Notes: a model not told the origin generated them from the letters alone. DNA of 56,704 nt from Dimorphilus gyrociliatus (GCA_904063045.1 CAJFCJ010000107.1:1-56704); one strand, 5' to 3'; shown: positions 21,272 through 33,817, numbered from the stretch's first letter. Made by a program: numbers and translations.

Positions 21272-21558
21272 CAGCAGCTACAACAAGCTCTACAAGCTAC
21301 AATGAACTCCAAAAGCTACAGTTAGCCACAATAAGGTCCAAGAGCTCCAAGGAGCTACAGTAGCTCAGTTGAGCTCCAATACCACAGGAGACCTTGAAGA
21401 GCTCAGTAGAGCTCCAAGAACTCAGTAGAGCTCCAAGAGCTCTAAGAGCTCAGTAGAGCTCCAAGAGCTCTAAGATCTCAGTAGAGCTCCAAGAGCTCTA
21501 AGAGCTCAGTAGAGCTCCAAGAACTCAATAGAGCTCCAAGAGCTCAAGTGAGCTTCAA
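21272..21558 (+). repeat. GAGCTC-rich array, PLE-A copy R1
   Basis: Reverse complement of the array in copy L, between the RT-EN stop and the ORF-3 promoter region, with repeated GAGCTCCAAGAGCTCTAAGA units. Confidence 0.85.
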
Positions 21559-21589
21559 CAGTTCTTACAACTTAGTACTCAACACCTCT

Positions 21590-21640
21590 GACAGTACTCA
21601 ACTATACCACTATATATACTGGTGCAGAACCTCAGTCATC
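21590..21640 (+). promoter_or_regulatory. TATA/initiator-like motif before ORF-3, copy R1
   Basis: GACAGTACTCAACTATACC, TATATATA (21611-21618) and TCAGTC (about 21632) lie 40-90 nt upstream of the ORF-3 ATG at 21678. The identical blocks are at about 26840-26890 in copy R2 and 32082-32135 in copy R3. Confidence 0.5.
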
Positions 21641-21677
21641 CTCTTCACTTGACAGTGTTAACAAGTACTTCCTAAAG

Positions 21678-22882
21678 ATGCCAGCTTCTAGATGCATGAC
21701 AAATAAGTGCAAACTTTGCCCAGCCCTAATACAGGGAGGGTCCTGGAGCTCCAGAGATGGCCGTATTACTAAAAAGATTGAGGGAGACCTCAATTGTAAT
21801 TCAGACCACTTGTTCTTCATTGCTGATTGCAAAAAGTGCAACTGGGCTATGGCTAGTTTCACCATATCTCCACTACATAGAATGTATGGATTTTCATTAA
21901 AAAAATCAAAAACAAGCAAAGACAATGTTGGAGCTCTGGCTCTTCATATGAGGACCTGCAACACTACCAACATAAGAATCCTTCCTATCATGGTCCACCA
22001 GAGACAGAACACTTCCATGTCAAGAAAGTGAGTACATTGTTTGCAATTACTATATAATGCTGACTGGGTAGAAATAGCTAAGTTTAAGAAAAGTAACCCA
22101 GACATTAGAGGGACAAACCCGAATGAGTTCCCTTGTAGTACCAGACCAACAATAGTTAGTATCCAAGGGGTTACCCTGGAGCTCTTGGAGAATTTTAATA
22201 CACCTCTGCCTAAGGAGTTAGCTCATGAGCAATATGAGAACTCAGTTCTCTGTAACAATAAATACTCTTATGTGGGTCTGAGTAGACCCACATTGAATAA
22301 CCTACGAAAAGATAATCTAGACCTTAGGAACAAAGTGGTAGAGCTAGAAAGTACAATCAAAGCAAGCTCCAGTAAGCTGGAGGAAGCTAGTAATAAATTA
22401 CAGGAAGCTAATAATAAATTAGAGGAAGCCAATAAGAGAAAACAGAGAGCTCCTACTGGAACTAGAGAAAACTGAACAAAGAACTCCAAATAGCAATGAA
22501 TGGGACTGGTCAAAAGCTCTTCTATTAAGGGAAGGGGCTTCATCAAGTTCTTCCCACTTCCAGAACAGGATACTGTGGAAAATTCAAAATAGAGCCAGTG
22601 ACAATTAACCTTGAGGATCTTGACTCCAACTCTACACCAGGAGCTCAACAAACTATAGACAGAGGAGCTCAACAAACTCCAGACAAAGAAATGGTCCCTA
22701 CCAAGGAACAGACTGAGGAGGAAGAAGATGATGACAACTATGATGATATGGAAGATGGTGAGTATCAATATGAAAGCACTCCAAAAGAGAATAGCAATAT
22801 TGGAATACAACAAAGACTCCTAATCAAAAGATCAGGTGATGAATTTGAAGTAGTACCTTCAAAGAAACAAAGAAAAATGTAG
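21678..22882 (+). pseudogene. PLE-A ORF-3, copy R1, frame broken
   Basis: Same gene as at 14931-16136. The cysteine domain is intact at the start. Then 1-nt indels at about 21,994, 22,041, 22,440, 22,524 and 22,580 shift the frame, and the acidic C-terminus is recovered at 22,598-22,882. The changes are in A, C or G runs and differ from those in copies R2 and R3, which argues for random sequencing error rather than inherited mutation. Confidence 0.8.
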
Positions 22883-22985
22883 TTAGGTGGCGCTAGTGCA
22901 AGGGCAGCCATCTTGTTTTCATGTTTTTTATATATAAATTTTTTGTGGTGATGGTATAAATACTTATGTTTGTGTTCAGTTTAAC

Positions 22986-23030
22986 TTACAACCTGATGAA
23001 GCCTCAAGTAGAGGCGAAATATTGTTGTAA
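22986..23030 (+). ncRNA. Hammerhead-ribozyme-like motif, PLE-A copy R1
   Basis: Same 45-nt motif as copy L, located 104 nt after the ORF-3 stop. The 7-bp stem I (TTACAAC/GTTGTAA) and 5-bp stem II (GCCTC/GAGGC) are perfect. Confidence 0.78.
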
Positions 23031-23389
23031 TATGTTTTAAAGTTTAAAATAAAAAGTTGATGAAAAAGAAAAAATTTAATTGTTATTGAATAAGACTAAG
23101 AGTTTGACAGAGCACTGAAGCACAAAGGAGCTCAGACATAGAGAACTCCTACTATTGGAAAATTGGTAGAACCCTGGAACACAACTAACCAGTTCCCAAA
23201 ACCTGACTAAGACTGGGAGCCCAGATCTATAATCCTGACCAAGGAGAACCCCTACCTAACATTGAGTAAAAGTTAGGTATTACACTGGAACACTAGCTAA
23301 CCAGTTCCCAAAAACATTACCAGAGTTGTGTGAGTGGCCTAACCCATAACCCTTACCAAACCCTAACCTACCCAGTACAGACTTTGGCA

Positions 23390-24170
23390 ATGGACCCCTA
23401 AACAAAACCAAGCTCCTAGAAGAACAAAAAAAACAGGAAGAAAGACACCCTACTCCAGAGCTCCAGACAAACCCAGATGGGTACAAGTCACAAAGAGCCA
23501 GACTGCACCTGATGCAAATGGTTTTAAAGGTTCTCTAAGTGACAAGGAAAAAGCCCTGACTAGAGCTATGAGTAAAACTTACAGTTCTATTCACCAGATT
23601 GAGAGACTTAAGGAATATAACCCTTGGACCAAAAAGGCCATGGATATGATGGACTCAATTAGAATCACAGGAGGTCCATTACTGGGGAAAGACTCAACCA
23701 CTACATGAAATAGCCAATACTTGTGCTAGAGAAACAAATAGAGTGGTGCTGGAGGAGCTCAATGAGAGGCTCTCTAAAATGAGGGACAAGATAAAAAATG
23801 ATCAGCAAAATTACAATCAATCAGAGGTTAAGAAAGCTATTGAAGTAGCTAAAACCAGATCGATACAAAAATATGGCAAAAAGATTAATTGGGCCCAACT
23901 TAAAGAAAGTGTATACTTGGTTACCAAAAATCTAAAAGCTCCCTTAGATGACTCTTTCAATAGAGAGCTCCATGAAATTTCAAAGAGCTCCCTACCATAC
24001 AGAGATCCAAGAAACCAGCAGACAAAACCAGACACAAAGAACCTTACAAGAACTCTAAGGATGAAATCTCAGAACTAAGAAAGGAATTGGCAATCATGAC
24101 TGTCTTATTTAAAGGAATTACAGAGAAAATGAGTGCTGATGAGGAGACTATGGACCAGGGAAACTCCTAA
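23390..24170 (+). pseudogene. PLE-A ORF-1, copy R2, frame broken
   Basis: ATG at 23390, 21 nt after the unit start; TAA at 24168-24170. The N-terminus is basic and rich in Arg, Lys and Thr. The centre corresponds to the PLE-B ORF-1 stretch around RITGGP, and the C-terminal half (open 23743-24078) is helical and charged. An extra C right after the start (GACCCC against GACCC in R3) and an A lost near 23,977 break the frame. Length about 260 codons, like PLE-B ORF-1. It ends 71 nt before the RT-EN ATG. Confidence 0.7.
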
Positions 24171-24241
24171 CTCTTCAAGCACAACAGCATAACAATTATA
24201 ATGTTTTTAAACATGTTTTTATCAATAAAACAGAACCAAGT

Positions 24242-26520
24242 ATGGGTTTTTAACCTATGTAGGAACTCTAACATCAAGAGTTCTTGCCTGAACACTATGG
24301 CACAAGGTCTAGGCTTTGCCTGGACTTGGGCCCCAAACAAATTTATAAACTTGCACTTCACAGGGATCTTGGATTATACATTAAAATGGCTAAAGATCAT
24401 TGAGAAAAATGGTACACCAAGATTTCGAAATAATCCACTAAAGAAAAAACTTCTTGACATACAAGCACCATCTCTACCTGAACTAATGAGGGAGTTAAAT
24501 TACATGCCCTCTAGTCATATTCCAGAAATTAACCATATCACAGACAGGATATATAACATTATAAAGGGCTCTGAAAAAATTAATAGAGCCCAGAAGGGTT
24601 TTGAAAATCAAGGCCTAATGAAAAACTTCCTCAACAATCATCCTAACATTATCATTAAACCAGCTGATAAAGGAAGAAGGATTGTCTTAATGGACAAAGA
24701 GGACTATGTCTTTGAAGCCATGACACAGCCTCTGTGACAGAACAACCTACAAACAGGTCAGCAATAAAATAAGCTCTACCCAATGGACCCGGTTAAATGA
24801 AATCCTTAATGAATTGGTTACAATGAAAATTATTACCAAATCTACAGCAACTCTGATGGCTCCACAGAATAGCCCAGGAGATAGAAAGTTTTACCTCCTA
24901 CCTAAAATTCATAAACACAGCTCCCAATGGAGAGTACCATATAGGATCCCCAAGGGGAGACCAGTGGTGAGCTATGTAGGCTCTGATCTATATAAAATAT
25001 CTAAATTTGTTGATCACTATCTGGTCAAAATGGCAAAAAGTACCACTAGCTATGTTAAAAACACCCAACATTGCATTGGCAAACTATCTATGATACATAA
25101 TTGGCAAAACAGAGGGATCTTCACAGCAGATGTAGAAGCTCTATACCCAAGCATTAACCCTCAATGGGGCATAAAAGCTGTTAAAGAGTTCATGTTAACC
25201 CACTACCATGAAGGTAGACCTGATGAACTAATCTTGGAACTCCTTTGGATTTGTCTCAACAACAATGATTTCACCTTTGGGAACCACAGGTTCCTGCAAA
25301 TAAAGGGCACAGCTATGGGAGCTCCATTTAGTCCAGCATATGCAAACATAGTGTTACACCACCTGGGAACACGAATTGGTCACAGATTTTACAGAGGACA
25401 TTGAGTACTATGGCAGGTACATTGATGATATCATTTTGGTCACTAAACCAGACAGGGACATCATGGAGTTCAAGACAAGACTAAACAACAGAAATCCAGA
25501 TATCAAGCTCACCTTGGTCCCAGAACCCTAAATCAAGTACTTTTCTGGACCTGGACCTACATATACTAGGGAACTCTCTTTCCTGGGAAACCCATTTTAA
25601 GGCTACTGACTCCAGAATACTGCTACACACCAAATCCAATCATCCACCACACACATTCAGAGGTATCCTAATGAGCCAGCTAACTAGATATATGAGAAAC
25701 TGCAAAGATCCCAAAATGGCTATCTCACAGTTCAAAGATCTCATTAGAATCAATAAAGTCAATGGCTACACCTGGAGAATGGGAGGGACACCATTAAAAA
25801 ATTCAACACCAGAGCTGAAGAAAAAAAGGCACTGAGGTATAAAGTCAATAAATGTTGTAACACTAGATGTGATACTTGCCTCAGACTGGACTCCAGAGAT
25901 GAGGTATTTGACCTATACCAGGTCAACTCTTGGAGCTTAACCCAAAGCATTAACTGTAACACCAAGGGTTGTGTCTATATCCTACAATGCTCTATGTGTG
26001 GTTAGCATATGTGGGTATGACTACAGATACTATCAAGTGTAGATGGGGTACCCATAATTTGGGCTTCAAAAACAAGATAGATAGACCACTATATAACCAT
26101 ATGGCAACACATGATATCAAGAAGTTCAAGATCTACATAGCTGCTGTAGCTCCTAAGGAACTCACAGAGAGCTCAGTAATAGTTTGGTTAATGAGAAAAG
26201 AAACTGAAATCATCAACCATTTGGATACACTGTTCCCACATGGTCTTAATAAACATGAAGGTTTTACCACCAAGGAAATGGTACCACTCCTCATACCACA
26301 ACACAATGGAGCCCAACTAATAGCTGAGAAAGTCAAGAGAACAATCCACCAGCTAGCCCCTAACAGTTCTCACTTCCAAATGTATAAGTCAATAACTGCC
26401 TTTAGGATCCCAACTACTACCAGACACTGGCTTATCAATAAGAAAGTTGATGAGATGATGGAAAAACACATAGAAAAAATTCTACTCCAGAAAAGCCAAA
26501 GTGAACTCCAAGAACTGTAA
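24242..26520 (+). pseudogene. PLE-A RT-EN, copy R2, several 1-nt indels
   Basis: This is the same enzyme as in copies L and R1. Indels relative to those copies lie at about 24,243 (extra G next to the start), 24,729, 25,361, 25,513 (extra C each), 25,783 and 26,001 (missing G each). Between breaks all RT motifs and both halves of the GIY-YIG motif can be read. The density and homopolymer context indicate unpolished sequence. The gene is complete in extent, about 760 codons. Confidence 0.82.
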
Positions 26521-26529
26521 TGAATTTCA

Positions 26530-26808
26530 GCAGCTACAACAAGCTCTACAAGCTACAATGAACTCCAAAAGCTACAGTTAGCCACAATAAGTCCAAGAGC
26601 TCCAAGGAGCTACAGTAGCTCAGTTGAGCTCCAATACCACAGGAGACCTTGAAGAGCTCAGTAGAGCTCCAAAACTCAGTAGAGCTCCAAGAGCTCTAAG
26701 AGCTCAGTAGAGCTCCAAGAGCTCTAAGATCTCAGTAGACCAAGAGCTCTAAGCTCAGTAGAGCTCCAAGAACTCAATAGAGCTCCAAGAGCTCAAGTGA
26801 GCTTCAAC
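26530..26808 (+). repeat. GAGCTC-rich array, PLE-A copy R2
   Basis: Same array as in R1 with a few small losses (for example around 26,671, 26,739 and 26,753). Confidence 0.82.
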
Positions 26809-26926
26809 AGTTCTTACAACTTAGTACTCAACACCTCTGACAGTACTCAACTATACCACTATATATACTGGTGCAGAACCTCAGTCATCCTCTTCACTTG
26901 ACAGTGTTAACAAGTACTTCCTAAAG

Positions 26927-28137
26927 ATGCCAGCTTCTAGATGCATGACAAATAAGTGCAAACTTTGCCCAGCCCTAATACAGGGAGGGTCCTGGAGCTC
27001 CAGAGATGGCCGTATTACTAAAAAGATTGAGGGAGACCTCAATTGTAATTCAGACCACTTGTTCTTCATTGCTGATTGCAAAAAGTGCAACTGGCTATGG
27101 CTAGTTTCACCATATCTCCACTACATAGAATGTATGGATTTTCATTAAAAAAATCAAAAACAAGCAAAGACAATGTTGGAGCTCTGGCTCTTCATATGAG
27201 ACCTGCAACACTACCAACATAAGAATCCTTCCTATCATGGTCCAACCAGAGACAGAACACTTCCATGTCAAGAAAGTGAGTACATTGTTGCAATTACTAT
27301 ATAATGCTGACTGGGTAGAAATAGCTAAGTTTAAGAAAAGTAACCCAGACATTAGAGGACAAACCCGAATGAGTTCCCTTGTAGTACCAGACCAACAATA
27401 GTTAGTATCCAAGGGTTACCCTGGAGCTCTTGGAGAATTTTAATACACCTCTGCCTAAGGAGTTAGCTCATGAGCAATATGAGAACTCAGTTCTCTGTAA
27501 CAATAAATACTCTGTAACAATAAATACTCTTATGTGGGTCTGAGTAGACCACATTGAATAACCTACGAAAAGATAATCTAGACCTTAGGAACAAAGTGGT
27601 AGAGCTAGAAAGTACAATCAAAGCAAGCTCCAGTAAGCTGGAGGAAGCTAGTAATAAATTACAGGAAGCTAATAATAAATTAGAGGAAGCCAATAAGAGA
27701 AACAGAGAGCTCCTACTGGAACTAGAGAAAACTGAACAAAGAACTCCAAATAGCAATGAATGGGACTGGTCAAACTCTTCCTATTAAGGGAAGGGGCTTC
27801 ATCAAGTTCTTCCCACTTCCAGAACAGGATACTGTGGAAAAATTCAAAATAGAGCCAGTGACAATTAACCTTGAGGATTTGACTCCAATCTACACCAGGA
27901 GCTCAACAAACTATAGACAGAGGAGCTCAACAAACTCCAGACAAAGAAATGGTCCCTACAAGGAACAGACTGAGGAGGAAGAGATGATGACAACTATGAT
28001 GATATGGAAGATGGTGAGTATCAATATGAAAGCACTCCAAAGAGAATAGCAATATTGGAATACAACAAAGACTCCTAATCAAAAGATCAGGTGATGAATT
28101 TGAAGTAGTACCTTCAAAGAAACAAAGAAAAATGTAG
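26927..28137 (+). pseudogene. PLE-A ORF-3, copy R2, frame broken
   Basis: ATG 26927, TAG 28135-28137. The cysteine domain is read in frame up to about 27,093, where a G is missing. Further 1-nt losses follow near 27,199, 27,358 and 27,410. A small duplication of TCTGTAACAATAAATAC occurs at 27,494-27,530. The three coiled-coil heptads are intact at about 27,640-27,705. A TATA-like block lies upstream at 26860-26867. Confidence 0.78.
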
Positions 28138-28240
28138 TTAGGTGGCGCTAGTGCAAGGGCAGCCATCTTGTTTTCATGTTTTTTATATATAAATTTTTTG
28201 TGGTGATGGTATAAATACTTATGTTTGTGTTCAGTTTAAC

Positions 28241-28284
28241 TTACACCTGATGAAGCCTCAAGTAGAGGCGAAATATTGTTGTAA
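28241..28284 (+). ncRNA. Hammerhead-ribozyme-like motif, PLE-A copy R2
   Basis: Same motif with one A missing in the 5' stem I strand (TTACAC instead of TTACAAC); core and stem II are unchanged. Confidence 0.7.
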
Positions 28285-28642
28285 TATGTTTTAAAGTTTA
28301 AAATAAAAAGTTGATGAAAAAGAAAAAATTTAATTGTTATTGAATAAGACTAAGAGTTTGACAGAGCACTGAAGCACAAAGGAGCTCAGACATAGAGAAC
28401 TCCTACCTATTGGAAAATTGGTAGAACCCTGGAACACCAACTAACCAGTTCCCAAAACCTGACTAAGACTGGGAGCCCAGATCTATAATCCTGACCAAGG
28501 AGAACCCTACCTAACATTGAGTAAAAGTTAGGTATTACATGGAACACTAGCTAACCAGTTCCCAAAAACATTACCAGAGTTGTGTGAGTGGCCTAACCCA
28601 TAACCTTACCAAACCCTAACCTACCCAGTACAGACTTTGGCA

Positions 28643-29418
28643 ATGGACCCTAAACAAAACCAAGCTCCTAGAAGAACAAAAAAAACAGGAAGAAAGACAC
28701 CTACTCCAGAGCTCCAGACAAACCCGATGGGTACAAGTCACAAAGAGCCAGACTGCACCTGATGCAAATGGTTTTAAAGGTTCTCTAAGTGACAAGGAAA
28801 AAGCCCTGACTAGAGCTATGAGTAAAACTTACAGTTCTATTCACCAGATTGAGAGACTTAAGGAATATAACCTTGGACCAAAAAGGCCATGGATATGATG
28901 GACTCAATTAGAATCACAGGAGGTCCATTACTGGGGAAAGACTCAACCAACTACATGAAATAGCCAATACTTGTGCTAGAGAAACAAATAGAGTGGTGCT
29001 GGAGGAGCTCAATGAGAGGCTCTCTAAAATGAGGGACAAGATAAAAATGATCAGCAAAATTACAATCAATCAGAGGTTAAGAAAGCTATTGAAGTAGCTA
29101 AAACCAGATCGATACAAAAATATGGCAAAAAGATTAATTGGGCCAACTTAAAGAAAGTGTATACTTGGTTACCAAAATCTAAAAGCTCCCTTAGATGACT
29201 CTTTCAATAGAGAGCTCCATGAAAATTTCAAAGAGCTCCCTACCATACAGAGATCCAAGAAACCAGCAGACAAAACCAGACACAAAGAACCTTACAAGAA
29301 CTCTAAGGATGAAATCTCAGAACTAAGAAAGGAATTGGCAATCATGACTGTCTTATTTAAAGGAATTACAGAGAAAATGAGTGCTGATGAGGAGACTATG
29401 GACCAGGGAAACTCCTAA
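28643..29418 (+). pseudogene. PLE-A ORF-1, copy R3, frame broken
   Basis: This copy shows the true start best: the ATG at 28643 opens MDPKQNQAPRRTKKTGRK, a strongly basic leader. The frame is then lost by indels at about 28,725, 28,870, 29,044 and 29,140-29,176 relative to R2. TAA at 29416-29418. No known domain; a nucleic-acid-binding role is inferred from charge only. Confidence 0.68.
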
Positions 29419-29489
29419 CTCTTCAAGCACAACAGCATAACAATTATAATGTTTTTAAACATGTTTTTATCAATAAAACAGAACCAAGT

Positions 29490-31756
29490 ATGGTTTTTAA
29501 CCTATGTAGGAACTCTAACATCAAGAGTTCTTGCCTGAACACTATGGCACAAGGTCTAGGCTTTGCCTGGACTTGGGCCCCAAACAAATTTATAAACTTG
29601 CACTTCACAGGGATCTTGGATTATACATTAAAATGGCTAAAGATCATTGAGAAAAATGGTACACCAAGATTTCGAAATAATCCACTAAAGAAAAAACTTC
29701 TTGACATACAAGCACCATCTCTACCTGAACTAATGAGGGAGTTAAATTACATGCCTCTAGTCATATTCCAGAAATTAACCATATCACAGACAGGATATTA
29801 ACATTATAAAGGGCTCTGAAAAAATTAATAGAGCCCAGAAGGGTTTTGAAATCAAGGCCTAATGAAAAACTTCCTCAACAATCATCCTAACATTATCATT
29901 AAACCAGCTGATAAAGGAAGAAGGATTGTCTTAATGGACAAAGAGGACTATGTCTTTGAAGCCATGACACAGCTCTGTGACAGAACAACCTACAAACAGG
30001 TCAGCAATAAAATAAGCTCTACCCAATGGACCCGGTTAAATGAAATCCTTAATGAATTGGTTACAATGAAAATTATTACCAAATCTACAGCAACTCTGAT
30101 GGCTCCACAGAATAGCCCAGGAGATAGAAGTTTTACCTCCTACCTAAAATTCATAAACACAGCTCCCAATGGAGAGTACCATATAGGATCCCCAAGGGAG
30201 ACCAGTGGTGAGCTATGTAGGCTCTGATCTATATAAAATATCTAAATTTGTTGATCACTATCTGGTCAAAATGGCAAAAAGTACCACTAGCTATGTTAAA
30301 AACACCCAACATTGCATTGGCAAACTATCTATGATACATAATTGGCAAAACAGAGGGATCTTCACAGCAGATGTAGAAGCTCTATACCCAAGCATTAACC
30401 CTCAATGGGGCATAAAAGCTGTTAAAGAGTTCATGTTAACCCACTACCATGAAGGTAGACCTGATGAACTAATCTTGGAACTCCTTTGGATTTGTCTCAA
30501 CAACAATGATTTCACCTTTGGGAACCACAGGTTCCTGCAAATAAAGGGCACAGCTATGGGAGCTCCATTTAGTCCAGCATATGCAAACATAGTGTTACAC
30601 ACCTGGGAACACGAATTGGTCACAGATTTTACAGAGGAATTGAGTACTATGGCAGGTACATTGATGATATCATTTTGGTCACTAAACCAGACAGGGACAT
30701 CATGGAGTTCAAGACAAGACTAACAACAGAAATCCAGATATCAAGCTCACTTGGTCCCAGAACCCTAAATCAAGTACTTTTCTGGACCTGGACCTACATA
30801 TACTAGGGAACTCTCTTTCCTGGGAAACCCATTTTAAGGCTACTGACTCCAGAATACTGCTACACACCAAATCCAATCATCCACCACACACATTCAGAGG
30901 TATCCTAATGAGCCAGCTAACTAGATATATGAGAACTGCAAAGATCCCAAAATGGCTATCTCACAGTTCAAAGATCTCATTAGAATCAATAAAGTCAATG
31001 GCTACACCTGGAGAATGGGGAGGGACACCATTAAAAAATTCAACACCAGAGCTGAAGAAAAAAAGGCACTGAGGTATAAAGTCAATAAATGTTGTAACAC
31101 TAGATGTGATACTTGCCTCAGACTGGACTCCAGAGATGAGGTATTTGACCTATACCAGGTCAACTCTTGGAGCTTAACCCAAGCATTAACTGTAACACCA
31201 AGGGTTGTGTCTATATCCTACAATGCTCTATGTGTGGGTTAGCATATGTGGGTATGACTACAGATACTATCAAGTGTAGATGGGGTACCCATAATTTGGG
31301 CTTCAAAAACAAGATAGATAGACCACTATATAACCATATGGGCAACACATGATATCAAGAAGTTCAAGATCTACATAGCTGCTGTAGCTCCTAAGGAACT
31401 CACAGAGAGCTCAGTAATAGTTTGGTTAATGAGAAAAGAAACTGAAATCATCAACCATTTGGATACACTGTTCCCACATGGTCTTAATAAACATGAAGGT
31501 TTTACCACCAAGGAAATGGTACCACTCCTCATACCACAACACATGGAGCCCAACTAATAGCTGAGAAAGTCAAGAGAACAATCACCAGCTAGCCCCTAAC
31601 AGTTCTCACTTCCAAATGTATAAGTCAATAACTGCCTTTAGGATCCCAACTACTACCAGACACTGGCTTATCAATAAGAAAGTTGATGAGATGATGGAAA
31701 AACACATAGAAAAAATTCTACTCCAGAAAAGCCAAAGTGAACTCCAAGAACTGTAA
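29490..31756 (+). pseudogene. PLE-A RT-EN, copy R3, many 1-nt indels
   Basis: ATG 29490, TAA 31754-31756. About a dozen single-base losses or gains (for example near 29,753, 29,800, 30,129, 30,197, 30,640, 30,723, 30,935, 31,182, 31,341 and 31,545) split the gene into short open pieces. The pieces still cover every RT and GIY-YIG motif with unchanged key residues. It is the noisiest copy in the window. Confidence 0.8.
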
Positions 31757-31765
31757 TGAATTTCA

Positions 31766-32046
31766 GCAGCTACAACAAGCTCTACAAGCTACAATGAACT
31801 CCAAAAGCTACAGTTAGCCACAATAAGGTCCAAGAGCTCCAAGGAGCTACAGTAGCTCAGTTGAGCTCCAATACCACAGGAGACCTTGAAGAGCTCAGTA
31901 GAGCTCCAAGAACTCAGTAGAGCTCCAAGAGCTCTAAGAGCTCAGTAGAGCTCCAAGAGCTCTAAGATCTCAGTAGAGCTCCAAGAGCTCTAAGAGCTCA
32001 GTAGAGCTCCAAGAACTCAATAGAGCTCCAAGAGCTCAAGTGAGCT
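31766..32046 (+). repeat. GAGCTC-rich array, PLE-A copy R3
   Basis: Same array as in R1, essentially unchanged over about 280 bp. Confidence 0.84.
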
Positions 32047-32169
32047 TCAACAGTTCTTACAACTTAGTACTCAACACCTCTGACAGTACTCAACTATACC
32101 ACTATATATACTGGTGCAGAACCTCAGTCATCCTCTTCACTTGACAGTGTTAACAAGTACTTCCTAAAG

Positions 32170-33366
32170 ATGCCAGCTTCTAGATGCATGACAAATAAGT
32201 GCAAACTTTGCCCAGCCCTAATACAGGGAGGGTCCTGGAGCTCCAGAGATGGCCGTATTACTAAAAAGATTGAGGGAGACCTCAATTGTAATTCAGACCA
32301 CTTGTTCTTCATTGCTGATTGCAAAAAGTGCAACTGGGCTATGGCTAGTTTCACCATATCTCCACTACATAGAATGTATGGATTTTCATTAAAAAAATCA
32401 AAAACAAGCAAGACAATGTTGGAGCTCTGGCTCTTCATATGAGGACCTGCAACACTACCAACATAAGAATCCTTCCTATCATGGTCCACCAGAGACAGAA
32501 CACTTCCATGTCAAGAAAGTGAGTACATTGTTGCAATTACTATATAATGCTGACTGGGTAGAAATAGCTAAGTTTAAGAAAAGTAACCCAGACATTAGAG
32601 GGACAAACCCGAATGAGTTCCTTGTAGTACCAGACCAACAATAGTTAGTATCCAAGGGGTTACCCTGGAGCTCTTGGAGAATTTTAATACACCTCTGCCT
32701 AAGGAGTAGCTCATGGCAATATGAGAACTCAGTTCTCTGTAACAATAAATACTCTTATGTGGGTCTGAGTAGACCCACATTGAATAACCTACGAAAAGAT
32801 AATCTAGACCTTAGGAACAAAGTGGTAGAGCTAGAAAGTACAATCAAAGCAAGCTCCAGTAAGCTGGAGGAAGCTAGTAATAAATTACAGGAAGCTAATA
32901 ATAAATTAGAGGAAGCCAATAAGAGAAACAGAGAGCTCCTACTGGAACTAGAGAAACTGAACAAAGAACTCCAAATAGCAATGAATGGGACTGGTCAAAA
33001 GCTCTTCCTATTAAGGGAAGGGGCTTCATCAAGTTCTTCCCACTTCCAGAACAGGATACTGTGGAAAAATTCAAATAGAGCCAGTGACAATTAACCTTGA
33101 GGATCTTGACTCCAACTCTACACCAGGAGCTCAACAACTATAGACAGAGGAGCTCAACAAACTCCAGACAAAGAAATGGTCCCTACCAAGGAACAGACTG
33201 AGGAGGAAGAAGATGATGACAATATGATGATATGGAAGATGGTGAGTATCAATATGAAAGCACTCCAAAAGAGAATAGCAATATTGGAATACAACAAAGA
33301 CTCCTAATCAAAAGATCAGGTGATGAATTTGAAGTAGTACCTTCAAAGAAACAAAGAAAAATGTAG
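32170..33366 (+). pseudogene. PLE-A ORF-3, copy R3, frame broken
   Basis: ATG 32170, TAG 33364-33366. The cysteine domain is open to about 32,410. Single-base losses follow (near 32,411, 32,486, 32,621, 32,707, 32,955, 33,075, 33,137 and 33,223). Coiled-coil heptads and the basic C-terminus are recognisable. The TATA-like block is at 32103-32110. Confidence 0.78.
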
Positions 33367-33469
33367 TTAGGTGGCGCTAGTGCAAGGGCAGCCATCTGTT
33401 TTTCATGTTTTTTATATATAAATTTTTTGTGGTGATGGTATAAATACTTATGTTTGTGTTCAGTTTAAC

Positions 33470-33513
33470 TTACAACCTGATGAGCCTCAAGTAGAGGCGA
33501 AATATTGTTGTAA
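33470..33513 (+). ncRNA. Hammerhead-ribozyme-like motif, PLE-A copy R3
   Basis: Same motif but without the extra A after the core, giving the canonical CTGATGAG entry into stem II. Because this copy has many 1-nt losses, the difference may be a sequencing error. Confidence 0.7.
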
Positions 33514-33817
33514 TATGTTTTAAAGTTTAAAATAAAAAGTTGATGAAAAAGAAAAAATTTAATTGTTATTGAATAAGACTAAGAGTTTGACAGAGCACTG
33601 AGCACAAAGGAGCTCAGACATAGAGAACTCCTACCTATTGGAAAATTGGTAGAACCTGGAACACCAACTAACCAGTTCCCAAACCTGACTAAGACTGGGA
33701 GCCCAGATCTATAATCCTGACCAAGGAGAACCCTACCTAACATTGAGTAAAAGTTAGGTATTACACTGGAACACTAGCTAACCAGTTCCCAAAAACATTA
33801 CCAGAGTTGTGTGAGTG

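Larger units (their letters stand above)
18285..23368 (+). mobile_element. PLE-A copy R1 (plus strand, 5' end lost at the gap)
   Basis: This copy contains the remainder of ORF-1, RT-EN, the GAGCTC array, the promoter-like motif, ORF-3, a hammerhead-like motif and the 3' end (GTGAGTGGCCTAACCC...CCCTAACC, ending at 23368). Several 1-nt indels break the ORFs. It is followed head to tail by copy R2. Confidence 0.9.
23369..28621 (+). mobile_element. PLE-A copy R2 (complete unit, noisy sequence)
   Basis: The unit runs from TACCCAGTACAGAC at 23369 to CCCTAACC at 28614-28621, 5,253 bp, in direct tandem with R1 and R3. It contains all three ORFs, the GAGCTC array and the hammerhead-like motif. Frame breaks are frequent. 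Confidence 0.9.

Noticed and set aside
24242-31756. Programmed frameshifting in PLE-A RT-EN
   Set aside because: Breaks lie at different positions in each copy and copy L has none; homopolymer errors explain them better.
33470-33513. Canonical core of copy R3 hammerhead as the active form, others inactive
   Set aside because: R3 is the noisiest copy, and the missing A may be a sequencing loss; no conclusion on activity can be drawn.
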